A stretch of 64,000 nt of DNA from Candidatus Synoicihabitans palmerolidicus (GTDB taxonomy: Bacteria; Verrucomicrobiota; Verrucomicrobiia; Opitutales; Opitutaceae). Made by a program: the position numbers and the translations under genes. Shown in pieces: positions 10,838-20,847 of the stretch. Below the pieces are notes generated by a model that saw only the letters and a list, made by a program, of their open reading frames with translations, was not told the origin of the DNA and made no database searches. The stretch is taken from positions 324,334 to 388,333 of the forward strand of contig JAGGDC010000002.1 in NCBI GenBank assembly GCA_020809425.1, in the 5' to 3' direction. The stretch's first letter is position 1. Each line of letters opens with the position of its first letter.

Positions 10838-11423
10838 ATGTCTCCTGTTCAAACTGCGCGATTGGAGTGACAATTCGAGCAGGGACGAGTTTCACCGCCT
10901 CTACCGCCGCTTTATTCAAGGATTTTGGCCCTCCGCGCGGGGCTCAACCACGCCGAAGCTGAAGACGTTGTCCAAGACGTCCTCCAAAACGTCGCCCAAC
11001 GCATAGGGGACTATGAAACTCGCGACAATCGAAGCGCCTTTCGCCGCTGGCTCATGAACCAAACTCGCTGGCGCATCTCGGATAAATTCCGCCAACGCGA
11101 CCGCGCCGCCATTCGAGCCCTGACTCCCGACGACGATTCGGCCGAAGACCCTCTCAACGGGATCGCCGATGAAAACTCCATCGACGAATTCTGGGAGATG
11201 GAATGGAAAAAACACGTGCTCGATACCGCCATGGAGCGCCTCGCTCACCGCGTCCCCGCCAAGCACTTTCAAGCCTTCGAACTCTACGCCCGTCAAGGCT
11301 GGCCAGTGCGCCGCATCGCCACCGATCTCAGCATCAATTGCGCCACGGGTTACCTCATCGCCCACCGGTCTCACCAAGCAACTGCGCCACGAGGTCGAGC
11401 GTCTCCGCGAGTATCACGGCTGA
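10838..11423 (+). pseudogene. ECF RNA polymerase sigma factor, frameshifted
   Basis: The reading starts at ATG 10838, shifts frame to give SRDEFHRLYRRFIQGF, then shifts again to ALRAGLNHAEAEDVVQDVLQ (region 2, core binding and -10 recognition) and a NRSAFRRWLMNQTRWRISDK segment. A region-4 part (RLAHRVPAKHFQAFELYARQ, then WPVRRIATDLSIN) shifts once more near 11365 to end LTKQLRHEVERLREYHG. The architecture matches the ECF group linked to membrane Ser/Thr kinases in Verrucomicrobia and Planctomycetes, and such a kinase follows beyond the IS630 insertion. Three frameshifts make it non-functional. Confidence 0.82.
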
Positions 11424-11522
11424 CCGCAATCCGCGCGAGGGGCACCGCTGCCGGGTTTGATCGGACTCACCCTTTCCGCCCGCTCCTCCCGATTCCCATG
11501 TGACGCCACGGGCCGGTATGGC

Positions 11523-12553
11523 CTAGTGTAGTGGGAGTTAATTAGCTATACGAAACAAAAATAGTAGGGCAGGATGGGTGCATGGCCCGCCCTGTTAATC
11601 CGCTAATCATTGATACCGCGCAGCATCAAGAACTTGAACAGATGATCAAACGCCCGACCACGCCGCAGCGGGAGGTCAGGCGGGCGCGCATCGTGTTGTT
11701 GCGGGCCGAAGGGCAAAGCCAGGAGACGGTGGCTGCTCAGATCGGAGTGAATCGTCCGGTGGTGGCGAAGTGGGAAAAGCGATTTCGTGAGGCAGGGTTG
11801 GCTGGATGGGCCGAAGCGAGACGTTCGGGCCGGAAGCCGAGTGTGGATGTGGCGATTCGCGCTCAGATCGTCACTGAGGTCACGCAACCCCCGGCCGGGC
11901 GCACCCGCTGGTCCTTCACGGGCGATGTGCTGTGTTGCGACGAGACAAGCCAGTGCCAGGCGCTTGAGCGCACCCAGCCGGGCCTGCCATTGGGTATCGG
12001 GCATATCAAAACCGCCACCCACGATTACACCCGCCACGGCAAGTCACGCTATTCGCCGCCCTCGGCTATCGGGACGGCAAAATCATGCGACGCACCGCCT
12101 CTCGGCATACCCACCGCGAATGGCTCGGTTTCCTCAAGCACATCGATGCGCAGGCACCCGACGGCTTGGTCCTGCATCTGATCATCGACAACTACGCCAC
12201 CCACAAGCACGCCAAAGTGAAGAGCTGGATAAAGTGGCGCAATCAGCGCCATGCCAAAGCCCATGGCCTCGAGCGCATCGCACTGCATCGCACTGCACTC
12301 CAACATCCTCTGCCTGGTTGAATCTAGTGGAGCGCTTCTTCCGCGACCTCACCGTCGATTGTATCCGCGATGGCAGCTTCACCAGCGTTCGAGCCCTCAC
12401 CAACGCCATCGAAACCTACATGGCCGCACGCTACCTCGAACCCACCCGCTACACTTGGAAGGCCGAAGGCTCCGCTATCCTGGATAAAATCCAACGCGCC
12501 CGCACCGCCGCATCCCTTCATTTAGTATAGTTCATTAACTCTCAGCACACTAG
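11523..12553 (+). mobile_element. IS630-family insertion sequence, copy 2 (internally deleted)
   Basis: The ends match copy 1 at 467-1668 (left CTAGTGTAGTGGGAGTTAAT; right end the imperfect complement, TA at both borders). The body is nearly identical except that about 170 bases equivalent to 869-1038 of copy 1 are missing. The deletion removes the region around the linker and part of the approach to the first catalytic Asp. The element separates an ECF sigma gene from its kinase partner, so it probably interrupted an operon or the kinase 5' region. Confidence 0.88.
11582..12530 (+). pseudogene. IS630-family transposase, deleted and frameshifted
   Basis: The start MARPVNPLI and helix-turn-helix region are as in copy 1. 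Across the deletion the frame joins directly to [20 protein letters not shown], then to [13 protein letters not shown], where a missing base shifts the frame. Later pieces, [14 protein letters not shown] and WLNLVERFFRDLTVDCIRDG, lie in two further frames and the protein would have ended with RTAASLHLV. The internal deletion plus at least two shifts exclude activity. Point differences from copy 1 (for example FFRDL against FCRDL) suggest this copy keeps some more typical residues. Confidence 0.85.
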
Positions 12554-15514
12554 CTTACCGTTGTACCGCCGGAGGAAGATGCCACTACCCCCGCAACACC
12601 CCCTGTTTACGACTACGAGCGGTCGCGGTAGCTAGGCGATGTCTGGCTGGCTCGCAGTGCCACCGGCCTCTACCGCGCCGGAAAAGTCGTCTGGCGCAAA
12701 CGCTTCACCGACGACACCCCTTACGAGCGCGAGTTGAACGGCCTGCGCGAATTCGCCCGCATCACCGCCGGCGAATCTCGCCAACTTTCCCTCTTACACG
12801 TCGGTCGCAACGACGAACAAGATTTCTTCTACTACGTCATGGAGCTCGCCGACGACGTCGTCACGGGCCGCGACTTCGACCCAGGGTGCTACGCCCCCCT
12901 GACCCTGAAGGTCAGCCGGGATCAGCAACAGTTTCTACCCGCCGCCCAAGTCGTGCGCTACGCCATCGAGCTCGCCCGCGATCTCTGCGAACTCCACGCG
13001 ACCGGCCTCATTCACCGCGATATCAAGCCGTCCAATATCATCCTCGTCGACGGTCGGCCCAAACTCGCCGACATCGGTCTGGTCACCCTCGCCAGTGAAG
13101 CCCTGACCTACGTGGGCACCGAAGGATTTGTCCCCCCCCGAAGGTCCTGGCACCAAAATCGCCGACATCTACAGCTTCGGCAAGGTGCTCTACGAACTCG
13201 CCACCGGACGCGACCGTCAGGATTTCCCCCGTCTGCCCGCCGATCTTGGAGAACGCGAGGACCGCCCCGAACTCCTCGAACTTAACGAGATCATCGTCAA
13301 AGCCAGCGCGCCTCACCCCAATGACCGCTACGACGACGCCGAAACCCTGCTCGCCGAACTCCAACTCCTCGAAGCCGGCAAATCCGGACGCCGCCTGCGC
13401 TTCGCCGAGGCGGGCCTCGCTCGTGCCCGCAAATGGATCGCCCTCGCCGCTACCGTCGCTGCCATCGCCGGCACCGGCGTCTACCTCGAACGCCAACGCG
13501 CCAACACCGAATCCGCCAGCCGCCGGGCCGCCGAAGCCGAGCTCGCCGCTCTCACCCGCCGCTCCCTCTACGCCTCAAGTATAGTCACCGCTCAGCGCGC
13601 TCTCGAAAACGAAAGTATCCCCGACGCACGACTCGCCCTCAACCTCGCCATTCCTCGCCCCGGCGAACCCGATCTTCGGGGATTCGAATGGTATGCCCTT
13701 TCCCAAGAATCCGTCGATACCTCCGATCAAATTCATCCGCGAGGCCGGGCCCCACGTAAAATCCATCCTGCTAAGTCCCGATGGTCGCTACCTGCTGGTC
13801 AAGGACACCAGCCCGCTGGTGTCCGTTTTCGACGTGGCCACCAATACCGTTCTACGCACGTTCTCCGGCATCCACCGCCTGACCGGATTCACACCGGACG
13901 GAACTCGCATTGTTGGCACCACCCCGGACTACGAACTGGAAACTTGGTCCTTCGCAGATGGCACCCCGGACCCTCGACCTAATCCTCCCGGCATTTATCG
14001 CCCGATCGCGGTCGCCAAAGATCAACCCCTCCTCTTCTGCCTGGACGACACGCCTCGCTATCCGGGACGTCGACAAAGACATCAATTTGGTGAGTTGGAC
14101 GACGCCTCACGTCGAGGAAGGACGCACTTGGGAATTCCAACGTGCCTATGCCAGCGAAAATCTCGCCCAAGTCACGCTCTCCATGATCGAGGGGAATCTC
14201 AATTTCAAATCCGAGAAGAGTCTGGTCTGGTCAACTCAACCCACCGCCCAACGTCTATCATCCCGGATACTGCCCGCTACCATTCACGCGATGTCAGCCG
14301 ACGGAAAGTTTACCTATATCAGCGATACTTCCGCCAAATACCCACTCCAGAAGCTCGACGCCCAGACCTTCGCCATCGAATGGCAATCCCCTCTCCCCAA
14401 TCGGCTCGTTCAACGCGGAGCCATATCCCCTGACGGCAGATGGTTCGCCTTCTGCACCGACCTGCGCGAGATCATCATCACCGATAACACCACCGGTAAA
14501 ACCCATCACTCCTTCACCGGCCTCGGCGCGGTCGCCGGCAGCATCGTTTGGTCCCCTGATACCGAACATTTCATCACCGGATCTCCCTTTGGAGACATCC
14601 TTCTATGGGACCTCGACCCCGGCGACGTCCCGCCCACCGTCGTCCAAACCCTTCCTGCCCTCGTTCCCGCCAATTCCGGTATGCTCCTCGATCAAGACGA
14701 AGGGACCATCCTCCTCTACAATAGTGCCACGCACACCAAGGTTCGCTCCCTCCAAACACTCGATCTGATCAGAACCATCGACGATATCAGCCTCGGGGGG
14801 TGGTCCGAGAAAGGGCAACTTTGGTGGCTCAACGCGAATCAACAACTCATGCGCGGCCCGGTCGATCAATCCTTGTCCCCCACTCGAATCGCCATCGTCG
14901 ACCCGGATCAGGCCATCCTTGATTGTAGCGCATCACCCGACGGCCGCTGGTTGGTCGCTCAAACTGACGACAACCAAATCGCGATATGGGATCGGCATAA
15001 CGATTCTCTGGTTAGGCGACGCGCCCTGGGCTATCTCATTGCAAGCGTCGCGATCGATAACGAGGGTTCCGTCTATCTGGCTTCCGGCGATCAGCGCCTG
15101 CAGCGATGGGCTCCCGGAGAGCCTCAACCTGGCCTCGCGCTTCAACTCAATTGGCGTCCTCATGGGCTCGAAATCTCTCCCGACAGTCGCTTCCTGGTGA
15201 CCATTTCCACATTCAACGACTCGGTCGTTTATAGCACCGAGGATCTAAGTGTGGTCGCCAACTTGAAAGGCTCCAACAACACCATATCTGGCATCGCTTT
15301 CCATCCCGACGAAAAGCAATTGGTATGCGCCGGAACCCGCGGCGCCTTGTTGATTTTTAACACCGAAGATTGGGCTCAACGTCCCTCTCTCAATTGTGCC
15401 CCCCTCGGATCATTCGAAGACCGAACCACCCTTAAGGCAGTCAAATTTTTGCCCGACGGTCGTGCACTTTTCGCGCGTAGCCGGCTCGGCCGCCTTCGCA
15501 TCTGGCGTTGGTAA
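12554..15514 (+). pseudogene. Ser/Thr protein kinase with transmembrane segment and WD40-like repeats, broken
   Basis: Kinase domain: a damaged glycine loop (YERSR, TAG, LGDVWLARS), then KVVWRKRF, FYYVMELADD, LIHRDIKPSNIILVDG with the catalytic Asp, and KLADIGLV in place of DFG. A shift in a C-run near 13135 precedes the distal kinase lobe. A membrane helix (KWIALAATVAAIAGTGVYL) and an extracytoplasmic repeat domain follow (SPDGRYLLVKDTSPLVSVFD, SPDTEHFITGSPFGDILLWD, SPDGRWLVAQTDDNQIAIWD), ending RLGRLRIWRW. Further shifts lie near 13735 and 14050. It would have formed a signalling pair with the ECF sigma factor upstream. The first codons lie at or before the IS630 junction. Confidence 0.85.
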
Positions 15515-15529
15515 CATCTCCCCTGCCAA

Positions 15530-15558
15530 AAACCCGACGCCTCAAGGACGCCGGGTTT
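15530..15558 (+). terminator. Terminator hairpin after the kinase gene
   Basis: AAACCCG at 15530-15536 pairs with CGGGTTT at 15552-15558, with partial inner pairing (ACG/CG-type). It lies 16 bases after the kinase stop and between that gene and a gene converging from the right. The stem is modest and the T-run is short, so confidence is moderate. Confidence 0.5.
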
Positions 15559-15604
15559 CTGAATTCAAGGCCAAGTTCCGATCGTTTCGGAAACTCGCTT
15601 CCTA

Positions 15605-16174
15605 CTATTCCAGGTTTCCTCCGCCACCCGAGGTTGGCGGAGGCGGTGGACTCCCATCATCGCCGTCCACCACAACCAATTCGTCGTTTCCATCCGCCCC
15701 TTTCGACCCTGAATCCGGCCAATTGGGACAAACTTTGAGACTACAAGTATAGCCTGCAAAAGTCAGCATTGCCCCTCGCCCTTTACCCCGGGCCGGTATG
15801 GTGACTGACTCGCCCGGCTCTAATAACTGGCTCGTGCCATCCGCCCAATGTAACTTCGCTGGCTCACTCAGGAGCTCCAATTCGACCGAGTGCACGATGC
15901 CTTGCGCCCCGATCGCAACGAGATCAACCGTCGTCGAACCACGGTCATCGGGGTCTGCCGGCAAGGTCGCGAAATAGAGACAGAGCTTGGTGCCCGGTTT
16001 ATCCGACGCATGTCGAAATGACTGCCACACCATGCGGCTTCCGTCGCTTAATAAGGTATCAAAACTCGTTACCGGCACGAGCTTGGAGGGTGTTTTCCTG
16101 CACTCATTGAATCGATTAGGGATGAGGGTGAAACTTACCCGCGGTCGTCGCGAGCTTCTTACTAAAACGAACAA
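15605..16174 (-). CDS. Hypothetical protein, start uncertain
   Basis: A continuous minus-strand reading contains VSFTLIPNRFNECRKTPSKL, TSFDTLLSDGSRMVWQSF, STTVDLVAIGAQGIVHSVE, LHWADGTSQLLEPGESVTI and a Gly/Pro-rich end (PPPPPTSGGGG). The residue mix is that of a beta-rich extracytoplasmic or carbohydrate-type module, but I do not recognise a family. No ATG fits. TTG (complement of 16172-16174) gives LFVLVRSS; the true 5' end may be eroded or in another frame. It converges on the kinase gene and diverges from the sigma operon at 16377. A decaying gene is as likely as a functional one. Confidence 0.4.
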   Translation of the reverse strand: MFVLVRSSRRPRVSFTLIPNRFNECRKTPSKLVPVTSFDTLLSDGSRMVWQSFRHASDKPGTKLCLYFATLPADPDDRGSTTVDLVAIGAQGIVHSVELELLSEPAKLHWADGTSQLLEPGESVTIPARGKGRGAMLTFAGYTCSLKVCPNWPDSGSKGADGNDELVVVDGDDGSPPPPPTSGGGGNLE

Positions 16175-16376
16175 CCCACCCCGTTCTTTCAAAAAACTCC
16201 GAAAACTATAATGCCATAGGCTTACAAAAATAATTTCAAAAATCCGGTAACGCTTTCGCCTCCGTCCGGTTTCTCCCCCTGCCAGCCCACCATGCCGTCG
16301 CACCGTGTCCCTCTCTCCTTCCCAAATCACCTTCGCTTCCCCGGCCCAAAACACTACAATTGTGTTCTCTGAACCC

Positions 16377-16940
16377 ATGGACGATTCCAGCGACCACGAC
16401 CTGATGCTCCAGGTACGCGCCGGCGAGCTCTCCCGCCTCGGCGATCTTTTCGAGCGGCACCACCGTCCGCTCTTCGGTTTCCTCACCCGGCTCACCTGCT
16501 CCGTTGATACCGCCGAAGACATCGTCCAGATCGTCTTCCAACGCATCCTCAAATACCGGCACCCCTACCGCTACGAGGGCAAATTCACCGCCTGGCTCGC
16601 CGCGCCGCCGCGGACCACTACCGTCGCAGCGCCCGCACTCCCCCCACCCACCCATCCCGCCGATTTTACTTCCCTCGCGGATCACGACATCCCTGCCGCC
16701 GAGGAGCAAACCGCCCGCCGTGACGATCTCGATCTCATGCAGTCAGCCCTTTCCCTGCTGCCCCTCGAACAACGCGAAATCCTCGTCCTTCACCGCTTCC
16801 AACACCTCAAACATGACGAGATCGCCCGCCTCCTCAACATTACCGTCGGTGCCACCAAAGTCCGCGTCCACCGCGCCCTTACTGCCTTGCGCGACCAATT
16901 CTTCAAACTCCGCTATCGCGCCGCCGAATCCTTTCCTCCC
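16377..16940 (+). pseudogene. ECF sigma factor with scrambled linker, running in frame into the next gene
   Basis: Region 2 is clear (LMLQVRAGELSRLGDLFERH, TAEDIVQIVFQRILKYRHPY) and so is region 4 (SLLPLEQREILVLHRFQHLK, HDEIARLLNITVGATKVRVH). Between them, at about 16598-16665, the frame leaves and returns: an AADHYRRSART piece lies in another frame, so the open reading carries a nonsense linker in place of normal region 2.4 and the following residues. No stop separates it from the anti-sigma ATG at 16941, so translation would continue into that gene for about 20 residues. The two compensating shifts and the lost stop indicate decay, although the frame stays open. Confidence 0.72.
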
Positions 16941-17763
16941 ATGAACTGCCAACGCATTCAGGACTCCTTCCTCGACTACTCTTCCGGCCACGTTCCAACC
17001 CATCGAGTCCGTCGCCGTCCGCGAACACCTCAAAACCTGCCTTACTTGCCAACGTGAGTGGGCCGACCTTCAACAAACCCTGCTCACCCTCGATAAACTG
17101 CCCGCGCCCCAACCCTCCGCCCGCTTGCGCACCAACTTCTACGCCATGTTCGAAGAAGCCCAGGCCGATGCCGACGCCCCCAGCCCGTTCGCCCTCGCCC
17201 GCAGTCGCATCCCTGTTGCCGAACCACCCGGTGCTCCAATTCGCGCTCACCGTTACCGTGCTCATCGCCGGCGTCCTGCTCGGCACCCGTCTCTTGCCCC
17301 CCCTGAGCCTCAAATCGTCACCCAACCCGACCCCGCCACCCAACAGGAACTCGCCGACCTGCGCACTCGCGTCGAGTCCATGGACCGCCTCGTCAGCACC
17401 CACCTCATCACTCAACCGGCCACCAATCGCCTGCGTAGCGTGCTCGCCGCGCTCAACGAAGGCGAAACCAACGACCGCTCCCTCGCCAATCTGCTCAATA
17501 CTCTCGCCTTCGACTCCAGCGTAAATGTACGCCTCACCGCCCTCGAAGCGCTCTACGCCCACGTCGACCGCGAACCCGTTCGAGCCGGCGTTATCAACGC
17601 CCTCAGCCGCGAGCCGTCCCCTTTGGTGCAGGTCGCCATGATCGATTTTGTTGTCGCCTCTCGCGACACCCAGGCCGGCCCGGCACTCGACCGCCTGTCC
17701 CGTAATGCAGCCACCGAAGACGTCGTGCGTGAAGCAGCCCGCCGTGACCTCGTCCGACTTTGA
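16941..17763 (+). pseudogene. Zinc-finger anti-sigma factor with transmembrane and HEAT-like part, frameshifted
   Basis: MNCQRIQDSFLDYSSGHVP starts a putative anti-sigma zinc finger that continues in another frame as EHLKTCLTCQREWADLQQTL (His and CxxC pair). After an Ala/Pro-rich stretch a membrane helix (QFALTVTVLIAGVLLGTRL) lies in a third frame, and a repeat-like C-terminal part follows (SVNVRLTALEALYAHVDREP, SPLVQVAMIDFVVASRD). At least three shifts (near 17005, 17215 and 17290) break it. Located directly after a sigma gene and before a DUF4097 gene, it would have held that sigma factor at the membrane. Confidence 0.75.
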
Positions 17764-17832
17764 TTCTTCCGGCCCGCCCTCACCCATTTTCAACACCATC
17801 ACTCCCGTTAATTCTTCCTACTCACCTTCCTC

Positions 17833-18814
17833 ATGAAAATTCACCCTCTTCTTGCCCTCACCGCCTCGCTTTGCGTTGAGACCGCCACTCTTTCGGCGGC
17901 CTCCGGCGAAGCCTCTATCGCCTTCTCCGACCCCAATAAACCAGGCCGACTCACGGTCCGCATCGCCCACGGAGAAATCGAAATCCAGGGGGGGGGGGAG
18001 ACGTCGATGTCATCACCGTCGAGTCTGACGCCGATCAAAGCAATTCCGGTGAAGTCCGCTCCGATGGCCTGCTCGTCATCAGCAGCAACACGTCCTTCAG
18101 CCTGACCGAACAAGACAACCACGCCGTCCTCGAATACGATACCCAAGATTGGAGCTCACGCGCCGAATTCGACATCACCGTGCCCACCAACACCAGCCTC
18201 GACCTTGAAGTCAGTCTGGGCGATGAAATCTCCGTTTCCGACGTCTCTGGCGATGTCACCATCAAAAACCTCAATGGTGAAGTAGAGCTCCACAACTTGT
18301 GTGGTGGGGCGATCATCGAGTCCTTGAACGGGGAGATCGCAACCACTTTCGCCGAACTTACTCCCGACAAACCCATCTCCTTCACTTCCCTGAATGATGA
18401 AGTCGAAGTCCGCCTGCCCGCCGACGCTCAAGCCAACGTGCGCTACCGCTTCCAAAACGGCAGTATCCTCACCGATTTTGACGATACCGTTCTCGTCACG
18501 ACTACCAGTACAGGTCCCGCCTTCGCTCCCGGCTTCCACGAAGAATTTGGGGAAGTCGCCCGCGAAATCGCTCAGGAAACCGTCGAAATCGGTCACGAAA
18601 TCGCCGAAGCGGTTCGCGCCGCCATCAACGATAACCGCAAAAGCAAGGGCAACATCGAACTCCCCCGAGCACCCCGCCCTCCAAAGTCCCCCGCGCCCCC
18701 AGCATCCCCGCCATGGCCGGCGGCAAAGTCATCAGTGGTACCCTCAACGGCGGCGGCGTTGACCTCCAAATAGCCACCATGAACGGCGATATCATCGTCC
18801 GTAAACGCGAGTAA
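17833..18814 (+). pseudogene. DUF4097-type secreted beta-helix protein, frameshifted
   Basis: A signal peptide (MKIHPLLALTASLCVETATLSAA) leads to KPGRLTVRIAHGEIEIQGG, then a run of eleven G (17988-17998) shifts the frame. The main body is a DUF4097 repeat: LDLEVSLGDEISVSDVSGDV, TIKNLNGEVELHNLCGG, IIESLNGEIATTF, where each strand pair repeats a G-x-(V/I) pattern. A second shift near 18680 moves the end (GTLNGGGVDLQIATMNGD) to another frame, stopping at TAA 18812-18814. Such proteins often accompany ECF/anti-sigma pairs. The poly-G shift could be a sequencing error; the second shift is not in a homopolymer of similar length. Confidence 0.75.
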
Positions 18815-18846
18815 CCCGACCATCCGCATTCTCCCAACCACGAAGA

Positions 18847-18865
18847 CCTCACCGCACCGGTGAGG
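18847..18865. terminator. Hairpin between convergent genes
   Basis: CCTCACCG (18847-18854) pairs perfectly with CGGTGAGG (18858-18865) around CAC. It is flanked by CTTCTGTCTT on the + strand and by an A/G-rich stretch on the other side. It lies between the stops of the DUF4097 gene (18814) and the minus-strand gene ending at 18901, so it can serve both. Confidence 0.6.
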
Positions 18866-18900
18866 CCTTCTGTCTTAATCGATAAGCAAGGAACAGAAAC

Positions 18901-20652
18901 TCAGCTCTCGTCCGAGTCCGAATCCGGCTTCTCTATCGCCACGGGCGGAGCACTCTCTTCTCCCTCGGTCGCTTTTTTCACTCTCGTCGATGTCTTCTTG
19001 CTCGTCGTTTTCTTGGTCGCACGCAACCGCGTCCGCTTCGGTTTGGCCTTGGCGTTGAGCCAGAGGGACTCGTCCTTGGCATTGCGATTGATCCACAGAA
19101 TCTCTTCGCCCAATTCCACAAACGTCGGCTTTTCCTTCGCGTCATCCGGCACGCTCAATCCAGCCTTCACGAGCACTTCGAGGATCTCCACCGCCGCCCT
19201 GTCCAACTTGCGAGCCAACGCTCCAATCTCCGCCGAAGCCCCCGTGCCCCGCGTCTTCGGTTTCAATAACAAGCGCAACGCAGGCAACGCTTTCGGGCCG
19301 CGCACAAACTGGATCGGCGCCGGGTCTGCCTGCACTTCACTCGGCACCGCAACCGGAGCCGTCACTTCCTTGACCGCAGGCTCCGCCACAGGCACTGGAG
19401 CCTCCGCTTCAGTCTTGGCGTCCACGTCCGAATCCGACTTCTCAGCAGAATCTTCCGATTTCACCGCATCCTTGGATTCTCCCGTGTCATCACGCTCCTC
19501 GCGCTGACGCCGCCGTTTTTCACGATCCTGATCCCGGCAATTGATCCAAACCCCGCCGCGATTGCCTTTTTGCAGCCAGAATAACTCATCTCCCACCTCC
19601 AGGAACGCAGGGTTGCCGTCTTCGCCCTCTTCAAGCGTCAGACCGATAGTGGCCAACGCCTCCAACAGTACCTCGTCTTTGTGACGGAGCGCCTTGGCCA
19701 AGAAACTAATCGTGCCCGACATCCCCGGCCCACGCCGATTGCGACGCATCTTCGGTTTCAAGACTTCCAGCATTTCCAGCCCTTCCGGCAATGGATCACC
19801 CGGGTTGTTGGCTTCCGCCTCCACCGCCGCGCGCCGTGCCGCCCGCTCCACCTCACGAGCCTCACGCTCGGTCTGAGCTGCACGTTTCTTCTCCTGTTCG
19901 CCTTCGAACTCCGCTCGCAATTCCTCGCTCGCCGGATCATCCGCCACCAGCTTGCGCATCGTCGCCGGCTTGAAACGTGGCCGCGGCTTTTCGCGTACGT
20001 TGATGCAAAGTTGCCCCCGGTTGTTGCAGTTCAACCAGAAGAGATCGCCTTCAAATTCAAAGTAATCCGGTGCATCATCTCCACTCTTCGGCACCGAAAA
20101 CCCACACTCGATCAACGCCCCCACCATATCTGCCGGTTCCTGATCCCAACGGCGGGCTAGATAATCAATTGCCACCGCTCCTCCTGGTCCCCGCTGATTC
20201 CGCCGTAAATGAGGCTTCAACGCGTCAAACAGGTTGGGCAAATCGTCGTCCAGATCGATATCCTCCCAATCGGTCAAATCATCCGCGGCCGCCGCTTCTT
20301 CGGCCAATGCTTCCGGATCATCGTCCCGCTCTGTATCACACAACGTCCGTAAACGTTCGTCGCGCATGGATCCATGCTTCACCACCGCCTCATCGCGCAT
20401 CGTCTGCTCCTCGGTCCTTCGACGCTCCTCGTCGATCTTCGCCTGCGCGGCCGTAGCCGCCTCTAATGTCCAATCTCGCTGTGTTCCACGACTGGCGAGC
20501 CCCGTAAACGCCAGCGCATTATCAGTACCTGGGCGGTAGTCGATGATCTCCCACTCGTCTTTGCCCAGTTGATTTAAAAAATTTTCCAGCAATTGCGGCG
20601 TAGCGAACCCGCCCTTTCCACTGCTGATTACTTTGTATTCCCAGATAGCCAT
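18901..20652 (-). CDS. Three-repeat protein of unknown function with DUF4177-like N-terminus
   Basis: This 583-residue protein is intact. Residues 1-42 (MAIWEYKVISSGKGG, then LENFLNQLGKDEWEIIDYRP) resemble DUF4177. After an acidic, charged linker come three related units of about 80 residues, each with a basic opening (LKPHLRRNQRGPGG; LKPKMRRNRRGPGM; LKPKTRGTGASAE), a helix-turn-helix-like middle (IDYLARRWDQEPADMVGALI; ISFLAKALRHKDEVLLEAL; IGALARKLDRAAVEILEVL) and an end with (F/I)-L-W-(L/I/N). Linkers are Lys/Glu rich and the tail is Lys/Thr/Ser rich. The arrangement suggests nucleic-acid binding, but no function is known to me. A 21-bp palindrome lies about 125 bases upstream of its start. 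Confidence 0.8.
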   Translation of the reverse strand: MAIWEYKVISSGKGGFATPQLLENFLNQLGKDEWEIIDYRPGTDNALAFTGLASRGTQRDWTLEAATAAQAKIDEERRRTEEQTMRDEAVVKHGSMRDERLRTLCDTERDDDPEALAEEAAAADDLTDWEDIDLDDDLPNLFDALKPHLRRNQRGPGGAVAIDYLARRWDQEPADMVGALIECGFSVPKSGDDAPDYFEFEGDLFWLNCNNRGQLCINVREKPRPRFKPATMRKLVADDPASEELRAEFEGEQEKKRAAQTEREAREVERAARRAAVEAEANNPGDPLPEGLEMLEVLKPKMRRNRRGPGMSGTISFLAKALRHKDEVLLEALATIGLTLEEGEDGNPAFLEVGDELFWLQKGNRGGVWINCRDQDREKRRRQREERDDTGESKDAVKSEDSAEKSDSDVDAKTEAEAPVPVAEPAVKEVTAPVAVPSEVQADPAPIQFVRGPKALPALRLLLKPKTRGTGASAEIGALARKLDRAAVEILEVLVKAGLSVPDDAKEKPTFVELGEEILWINRNAKDESLWLNAKAKPKRTRLRATKKTTSKKTSTRVKKATEGEESAPPVAIEKPDSDSDES

Positions 20653-20775
20653 GAATGCTTGGTTTTGCGTCTAAGCGACCAACCCTTCCCAGATCGCGCC
20701 CTCTCTGCCGAGACTAATCTATCTCCCTCATAATGTCCCCACCCCCTCACCCAACCCCCACCACTCCCGGACAAC

Positions 20776-20796
20776 TTGTAACGTATTACGTTACAA
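20776..20796. promoter_or_regulatory. 21-bp perfect palindrome, candidate operator
   Basis: TTGTAACGTA, one central T, then the exact complement TACGTTACAA. It lies in the gap between the esterase stop (20848) and the start of the minus-strand three-repeat gene (20652), 124 bases upstream of the latter. The same 21 positions recur at 63238-63258 upstream of metF, differing only in the central base. No long T-run follows, so it does not look like a terminator. A dimeric repressor or activator site is the natural reading. Confidence 0.6.
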
Positions 20797-20847
20797 ATCC
20801 GCTCTTCTTCCTTATTATCATCATTTTACATCTCCATATCCCCCTTT

